Source: an uncultured Ruminococcus sp. (GTDB lineage Bacteria; Bacillota; Clostridia; Oscillospirales; CAG-272). From it: 10,858 bases of DNA. The stretch is from the NCBI GenBank assembly GCA_902791785.1, contig CADAXH010000033.1, positions 1 through 10,858 of the forward strand, in the 5' to 3' direction. The position numbers and the translations under genes are program-made. How positions within the stretch are numbered: the first letter of the stretch is position 1; every line of letters begins with the position of its first letter. Of this stretch, positions 6,748 through 10,858 are shown one piece after another. The notes below the pieces were generated by a model. It did no database searches. It was not told where the DNA came from and saw only the letters and a program-made list of their open reading frames with translations.

Positions 6748-7389
6748 ATGAAAAAAGAAAACAATATCACAGAGGTAGTATTCATACTGGACCGCAGCGG
6801 TTCAATGCACGGGTTCGAAGGCGACACAATCGGCGGATTCAATTCCACTATCGAAAAACAAAAGGAGATTGATGGGACGGTATATGTTTCAACCGTGCTG
6901 TTCAGCAATGACAGCAGCGTAGTTCACGACCGAGTGACAATCGACAAAATCAAACCGATGACTTCGAAAGACTATGTTGTCGGAGGATCAACGGCGCTCC
7001 TTGATGCAATCGGAGATTCGGTCAAGCATATTTCAACGATTCACAAGTATGCCAGGCCAGAGGATGTTCCGGATCAGACAATTTTCGTAATAATCACAGA
7101 CGGCATGGAAAATTCAAGTCACAGATATGACAGCAGAACCGTCAAGAAAATGATTGAGGAAAAAACAAAAGAAAGCGGATGGGAGTTCATATTCCTGGCA
7201 GCAAACATTGATGCTGTGGAAACCGCAGGGAGCATAGGAATATGCGAGGAAAGGGCGGTTGGTTACACTCAGAGCGCAGCAGGGTTCAAAGCAAATTATT
7301 GTGCTGTATCTGATGCAATTAAAACAGTCCGCAAAAGAAAGAGTCTCGATGACAATAAGTGGCGCAGATCCCTGGACAACAGCAAATAA
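6748..7389 (+). CDS. Small stand-alone von Willebrand factor A domain protein with intact metal site
   Basis: The 213-residue cytoplasmic protein (no signal peptide or membrane helix) is essentially one VWA domain, a metal-dependent protein-binding fold. The MIDAS site is complete: D15-R-S17-G-S19 (ILDRSGSM), T82 in VVGGSTALLDAI, and D118 in VIITDGMEN. The C-terminus (about 190-213) is short and very basic (KTVRKRKS), which might contact nucleic acid or an acidic partner. GGAGG at 6733-6737 sets the ATG with 10-base spacing. It lies 94 bp after the HTH ORF in the same orientation and before a GC-rich hairpin, so it probably belongs to the macro cassette. Small VWA proteins of this type often act as adaptors in kinase, phosphatase or stress-response clusters; no such partner is visible here. 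The exact role is unknown. Confidence 0.9.
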   Translation: MKKENNITEVVFILDRSGSMHGFEGDTIGGFNSTIEKQKEIDGTVYVSTVLFSNDSSVVHDRVTIDKIKPMTSKDYVVGGSTALLDAIGDSVKHISTIHKYARPEDVPDQTIFVIITDGMENSSHRYDSRTVKKMIEEKTKESGWEFIFLAANIDAVETAGSIGICEERAVGYTQSAAGFKANYCAVSDAIKTVRKRKSLDDNKWRRSLDNSK

Positions 7390-7400
7390 CCGAATCAATG

Positions 7401-7432
7401 ACGGCCGTTCGAAATGAGCGGCCGTTGTTGCG
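7401..7432 (+). terminator. Probable terminator of the macro-HTH-VWA cassette
   Basis: Bases 7401-7410 pair with 7416-7425 (10 bp, one G-T wobble, core CGGCCG) around the loop GAAAT, 11 bp after the VWA stop. The tail TGTTGCG is only partly T-rich, so termination may be incomplete. The separate purB promoter downstream supports a transcription boundary here. Confidence 0.6.
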
Positions 7433-7510
7433 TATTCATTCATGTGGAGTGCGTAAAAACATAATATGGAGAAAACAGCAATCAAGAATGACACATTTTT
7501 GCCGTTTTGA

Positions 7511-7539
7511 TTGAAAAAAACAATAAAATAAAGTACAAT
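7511..7539 (+). promoter_or_regulatory. Promoter of the purB-purA operon
   Basis: TTGAAA (7511-7516) and TACAAT (7534-7539) are separated by exactly 17 bp; each differs from consensus at one base. Transcription should start near 7546, giving a leader of about 47 bases. No purine riboswitch fits in this leader. I do not see a clear pair of PurR boxes. Confidence 0.75.
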
Positions 7540-7555
7540 ATATAAGGTTAGAAAC

Positions 7556-7570
7556 TTGCATTCATTGCAA
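7556..7570 (+). promoter_or_regulatory. Small inverted repeat in the purB leader
   Basis: TTGCA (7556-7560) and TGCAA (7566-7570) flank TTCAT, starting about 10 bases after the predicted transcription start. Arms of 5 bp are short enough to arise by chance. It could be a regulator site or a minor hairpin. Confidence 0.25.
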
Positions 7571-7592
7571 TAGAAAAAAAGGCGGGTTTTAA

Positions 7593-9023
7593 ATGAAAAA
7601 CATATACGAAACTCCTTTATGTTCAAGATACGCAAGTGCAGAAATGAAGAGAATATTCTCACCTGACGAGAAGTTTTCCACATGGAGAAAACTGTGGATA
7701 GCTCTTGCAGAAAGCGAAAAAGAACTTGGACTGAATATTACCGATGAGCAGATAAATGAACTGAAGAGTCATGTTTATGATATCGACTATCAGAAAGCAG
7801 CTGAATACGAAGCTGAAGTCAGACATGACGTTATGGCTCATGTAAAGGCATACGGTGATCAGTGTCCCAATGCCAAAGGCATTATTCACCTAGGAGCAAC
7901 TTCCTGCTACGTCGGCGACAATACGGATATCATACTGATGAAAAAAGCAATGGAGCAGATAAGAAAGCTTCTTGTAAACTGCATTTGTGCCGTATCGGCA
8001 TTTGCGGACAAATACAAAGCTCTCCCGACGCTTGCATATACTCATTTCCAGGCCGCACAGCCGACAACACTCGGAAAAAGAGCAACATTATGGCTTAATG
8101 ACCTGATTTCAGATCTTGAGAATCTCGAATTCCAGATTTCAAGGCTCAAACTGCTTGGATGCAAAGGAACCACCGGCACTTCTGCAAGTTTCCTTGAACT
8201 CTTTGACGGTGATCATGAGAAAGTGAAGAAGCTCGAAAAACTCATAGCAGAAAAAATGTCATTTGAAAAATGTGTTCCGGTTTCTGGACAGACTTATTCA
8301 AGAAAGACAGATTATGATGTTGTGTCGGTTCTTTCAGGCATAGCTCAGAGCGCTACGAAGTTTTCTAACGATATCAGACTCATGTCACATCTGAAAGAAG
8401 TCGACGAACCATTTGAAAAAGGTCAGATCGGCTCTTCAGCCATGGCATACAAGAGAAACCCGATGAGAAGCGAGAGAATTGCTTCGCTTTCAAGATATGT
8501 GATGATTGATGTCCTGAATCCTGCAGTCACTGCTTCAGCTCAGTGGTTTGAGAGAACACTTGACGATTCGGCCAACAAGAGAATATCTGTTCCGGAGGCT
8601 TTCCTTGCAACGGATGCTGTTCTGTCATTGTATATAAATGTCATATCCGGTCTGACGGTTTATCCGAATATTATAAAAAAGCATCTTGACGAAGAACTGC
8701 CGTTCATGGCAACTGAGAATATTCTTATGTACTGCGTCAAGAAGGGTGGAGACAGACAGGCGCTTCATGAACTCATAAGACAGCTGAGCGTCGAGACCGC
8801 CAAAGAGATGAAGACCACAGGATGTTCCAACAATCTGATTGAAAAGATTGAAAAGACACCGGGGTTCGGACTTACAAAAGAGGAACTCGCGGAAATAATC
8901 AAACCTGAACAGTTCACAGGCAGATCAAAAGAACAGACTGAAGAATTTATCAGTGAACATGTAAATCCATTGCTGAGCAAATACAAAGAGTTGCTTGGCG
9001 TTGATGTTAATATAAGTGTTTAA
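7593..9023 (+). CDS. purB: Adenylosuccinate lyase
   Basis: PurB acts twice in purine synthesis: it splits SAICAR to AICAR and adenylosuccinate to AMP, releasing fumarate each time. The 476-residue length and motifs fit the longer, eukaryote-like branch rather than the roughly 430-residue Bacillus type. Key sites are H78 (VRHDVMAH), HLGATSCYVGDNTD (99-112), the catalytic H151 (AYTHFQAAQP) and the flexible signature loop GSSAMAYKRNP (280-290), whose Ser281 or Ser282 is the catalytic base. The signature normally reads AMPYKRNP; here the Pro is Ala285. The C-terminal domain is complete. ATG at 7593 follows AAGGCGG at 7579-7585. It is the first gene of an operon with purA, whose own start lies 13 bp after the purB stop. 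Confidence 0.96.
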   Translation: MKNIYETPLCSRYASAEMKRIFSPDEKFSTWRKLWIALAESEKELGLNITDEQINELKSHVYDIDYQKAAEYEAEVRHDVMAHVKAYGDQCPNAKGIIHLGATSCYVGDNTDIILMKKAMEQIRKLLVNCICAVSAFADKYKALPTLAYTHFQAAQPTTLGKRATLWLNDLISDLENLEFQISRLKLLGCKGTTGTSASFLELFDGDHEKVKKLEKLIAEKMSFEKCVPVSGQTYSRKTDYDVVSVLSGIAQSATKFSNDIRLMSHLKEVDEPFEKGQIGSSAMAYKRNPMRSERIASLSRYVMIDVLNPAVTASAQWFERTLDDSANKRISVPEAFLATDAVLSLYINVISGLTVYPNIIKKHLDEELPFMATENILMYCVKKGGDRQALHELIRQLSVETAKEMKTTGCSNNLIEKIEKTPGFGLTKEELAEIIKPEQFTGRSKEQTEEFISEHVNPLLSKYKELLGVDVNISV

Positions 9024-9028
9024 GGGGG
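9024..9028 (+). promoter_or_regulatory. Ribosome site that fixes the purA start
   Basis: GGGGG at 9024-9028, directly after the purB TAA, stands 8 bases before the ATG at 9037. The longer frame starting at 9016 would overlap purB and has no ribosome site, and it adds seven residues (MFKGDIE) absent from the family. The 9037 start is therefore preferred. Confidence 0.85.
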
Positions 9029-9036
9029 ATATTGAA

Positions 9037-10311
9037 ATGATTACAGCCATTGTAGGAATCAACTGGGGTGACGAAGGCAAGGGAAGAATGGTTGACCTTC
9101 TGAGCGAAAAATATGATATCGTATCAAGATATCAGGGAGGAAACAACGCAGGCCACACAGTTGTAAATGAAAAGGGCAAGTTTATTTTGAACCTGCTTCC
9201 GTCAGGTATTCTCAGGGACACAACAGTCAACGTAATGGGAACAGGCATGGTTATAGACATAGAGCATCTGTATAACGAAGTAAAGAGTCTGACCGGTGCG
9301 GGAATTAAGATTACTCCCGACAACCTGAAGATATCCGACAGGGCAACTATCTGTATGCCTTATCACAAACAGCTCGATATACTCGAAGAAGAGAGACTGG
9401 CAGATAAAAAGTTCGGATCAACAAGAAGAGGAATTGCTCCTGTTTATGCGGACAAATACTATAAAAAAACATTGAGAATGCATGATCTTCTTGATCTTGA
9501 AACAGCAAAGGAAAAACTTGCAGATATTCTTGAATGGAAGAATCTGACCATTGCAAACGGCTACGGAAAAGATCCGGTTAAGCTTGAAGATATGTACAAT
9601 TGGCTTGTAAAGTACGGCACGTTCTTCAAGGATTATGTCTGCGACACTACATATTATTTGAACAATGCGATAGATGAAGGCAAATCCGTAATGTTTGAGG
9701 CACAGCTTGGTGCGCTCAGAGATATAGATTTCGGTATTTATCCTTATACTTCATCTTCAACGGTTCTTGCAGCTTATGCTCCTATAGGTGCAGGCGTTCC
9801 GGGAAGAAAACTTGATTGTTCAATAGGCATTATGAAAGCATATTCCAGCTGCGTTGGCGAAGGACCGTTCACTTGCGAGTTGTTCGGAAAAGAAGGCGAT
9901 GAGCTGAGAGAAGCAGGCGGAGAATACGGTGCAGCAACAGGCAGACCGAGAAGAGTCGGCGGTTTTGACGTTCCGGCTTCAAAATACGGAATTCTTCTTC
10001 AGGGCGCAAAAGACTGCATAGCTCTGACAAAACTTGATGTTCTTTCGTATCTTGACAAAATCCCGATTTGTACAAAGTATCTCGTTGACGGTGTTGAAAC
10101 TGACGTTTTCCCTCAGGGAAAGGCACTTGCAGAGGCTAAACCTGTATATGAGTACTTTGACGGATGGAAAACAGATATATCCAAATGCAGAAGCTTCGAA
10201 GAACTTCCGGTTCAGGCGCAGAAATACATCAGATACATTGAAAAACTTACCGACTGCAAGATCAAATACGTATCTGTAGGAGCTTCAAGAGAAGACTATT
10301 TTGAAATGTAG
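9037..10311 (+). CDS. purA: Adenylosuccinate synthetase
   Basis: PurA joins IMP and aspartate using GTP, giving adenylosuccinate, which PurB then cleaves to AMP. From the ATG at 9037 it has 424 residues, the normal length. The GTP loop GDEGKG is at 11-16 with catalytic D12, and H40 sits in GGNNAGHT. STRRGIAP (128-135) and TGRPRRVGG (301-309) are the IMP and GTP contacts. The middle motif reads FEAQLGALRDIDFGIYPY (220-237) where most enzymes have FEGAQGTLLDIDHGTYPY, so the IMP-binding Gln of the E. coli enzyme aligns with Leu224. This marks a divergent subgroup, not damage, because all catalytic residues remain. The stop is TAG at the expected end (REDYFEM). It is co-transcribed with purB. Confidence 0.96.
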   Translation: MITAIVGINWGDEGKGRMVDLLSEKYDIVSRYQGGNNAGHTVVNEKGKFILNLLPSGILRDTTVNVMGTGMVIDIEHLYNEVKSLTGAGIKITPDNLKISDRATICMPYHKQLDILEEERLADKKFGSTRRGIAPVYADKYYKKTLRMHDLLDLETAKEKLADILEWKNLTIANGYGKDPVKLEDMYNWLVKYGTFFKDYVCDTTYYLNNAIDEGKSVMFEAQLGALRDIDFGIYPYTSSSTVLAAYAPIGAGVPGRKLDCSIGIMKAYSSCVGEGPFTCELFGKEGDELREAGGEYGAATGRPRRVGGFDVPASKYGILLQGAKDCIALTKLDVLSYLDKIPICTKYLVDGVETDVFPQGKALAEAKPVYEYFDGWKTDISKCRSFEELPVQAQKYIRYIEKLTDCKIKYVSVGASREDYFEM

Positions 10312-10321
10312 TCCAATTAGA

Positions 10322-10350
10322 TTGTATACAAAAAGAAAACATGTTATAAT
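10322..10350 (+). promoter_or_regulatory. Extended -10 promoter of the small lipoprotein gene
   Basis: TATAAT (10345-10350) with TGT before it forms an extended -10. A weak -35 TTGTAT (10322-10327) lies 17 bp upstream. The -35 overlaps the perfect 10-bp palindrome TTGTATACAA (10322-10331). No terminator separates purA from this promoter, so readthrough from purA is also possible. Confidence 0.6.
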
Positions 10351-10382
10351 TAGTCAACAATAATTCAGGGAGGGACAATTTA

Positions 10383-10835
10383 ATGAAAAAAATTATATGT
10401 TTAGTGCTTGTTGCAGTTACTCTTGTTCTTTGCTTGTCAAGCTGTTCAATGAGTTATGCAGCAGCATCACTCAAATCAAAACTTGAAGGAGCAGGCTACA
10501 AAGTTGATGAATACTCAAAAGTTGAATTTGAAGCTGCTCAGCGTTCAGTTGCACTGAAGACAAGTGAGATGGATGGTCTTGAAAAAGTTCTTTATGCATA
10601 CAAAAAGACAGCTGATGATTCTGAAGAAGGCATTCTGATTCTTGTTTTTGACTCAATAAAGAATGCAGATAAATACGGAAGCACAAGCGACAACAAAGCA
10701 ACAGAAACAATGGGACTGCTTTATGATTTCGGAAGAAAGATTGCACCTGAAACCGATACTTCAGTATACGGAACAGCAAACAACCTTATCTGGGCAGGAT
10801 CAAGCGCAGCAAAGAAATCTGCTGGAATTCAGTAA
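10383..10835 (+). CDS. Small lipoprotein of unknown function
   Basis: The 150-residue protein begins with a type II signal peptide: basic MKK, a hydrophobic core, then the lipobox LSSC with the lipidated Cys at 21. The mature part is about 130 residues, mixed alpha/beta in appearance, with no second membrane span and no catalytic motif that I recognise. Residues 30-80 (LKSKLEGAGYKVDEYSK, then LEKVLYAYKK) resemble a compact solute-exposed domain in which a short amphipathic helix precedes a strand. I do not know the family. GGGAGGG at 10368-10374, 8 bases before the ATG, predicts high translation. It has its own promoter and probably a role separate from purA. The last 22 bases of the window after its stop are AT-rich and show no clear terminator. 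Confidence 0.85.
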   Translation: MKKIICLVLVAVTLVLCLSSCSMSYAAASLKSKLEGAGYKVDEYSKVEFEAAQRSVALKTSEMDGLEKVLYAYKKTADDSEEGILILVFDSIKNADKYGSTSDNKATETMGLLYDFGRKIAPETDTSVYGTANNLIWAGSSAAKKSAGIQ

Positions 10836-10858
10836 TCTTTTTTTGATAAAAAATGGAC

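Noticed and set aside
7433..7592. Purine riboswitch or PurR box upstream of purB
   Set aside because: I could not find the conserved purine-aptamer loop sequences or a convincing pair of PurR boxes. The predicted leader of about 47 bases is too short for the aptamer plus an expression platform.
7114..7683. 189-residue - strand ORF over the end of VWA and start of purB
   Set aside because: It covers the purB promoter and two real genes on the other strand. Its sequence is a Phe/Leu/Cys-rich shadow with no ribosome site.
9016..9036. Longer purA start at 9016 adding MFKGDIE
   Set aside because: It overlaps the end of purB, has no ribosome site and adds residues not found at the N-terminus of the family. 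The start at 9037 has GGGGG 8 bases upstream.
10836..10858. Terminator after the small lipoprotein
   Set aside because: The stretch has a T run and an A run but no GC stem, and the window ends too soon to judge.

Overview
The window is an AT-rich chromosomal segment of a low-GC Gram-positive bacterium. Shine-Dalgarno sites are strong and purine-rich, promoters are TATAAT-type, and intrinsic hairpin-plus-T terminators and lipobox lipoproteins are present. The protein families (YhaM-type nuclease, macro-HTH protein, clostridial-type PurA/PurB pair, S41 lipoprotein) point to Clostridia, probably an anaerobic gut-type member. I cannot place it to genus. It looks like ordinary core chromosome with one accessory-looking cassette. 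I see no tRNA, rRNA, CRISPR array, insertion sequence, attachment site or known riboswitch.

Layout, left to right. Bases 1-87 are the 3' end of an unidentified + strand gene, closed by a strong terminator. A + strand pair follows: a YhaM-like OB-fold/HD 3'-5' exoribonuclease (201-1115) and, 18 bp later, guaA, GMP synthase (1134-2660). The gap at 2661-2807 holds two adjacent hairpins facing a convergent - strand pair. That pair is an S41-family peptidase lipoprotein (5359-3581) coupled by a 4-bp ATGA overlap to an NADP-type short-chain dehydrogenase (3584-2808). A divergent control region (5360-5606) carries an extended -10 promoter with a 9-bp-arm palindrome for the accessory cassette. The cassette comprises a macro-domain ORF (5607-6209), an HTH-like ORF in the same frame (6237-6653) and a small von Willebrand factor A protein (6748-7389), closed by a GC-rich hairpin. 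A good promoter at 7511-7539 then drives purB (7593-9023) and purA (9037-10311). The window ends with a small lipoprotein of unknown function (10383-10835) that has its own extended -10 promoter.

Functionally, GuaA, PurA and PurB cover most of the IMP branch point: PurA plus PurB make AMP from IMP, and GuaA makes GMP from XMP. The two parts are separated by the S41/SDR pair and the macro cassette.

The main oddity is that the macro ORF and the HTH ORF lie in one reading frame, separated by a single amber codon (6207-6209). From memory of clostridial proteins, these two modules normally form one chain of about 340 residues. The gene is therefore either interrupted by a nonsense mutation, naturally split, or read through. 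UAG is clearly a normal stop here, since purA ends with it at the expected length.
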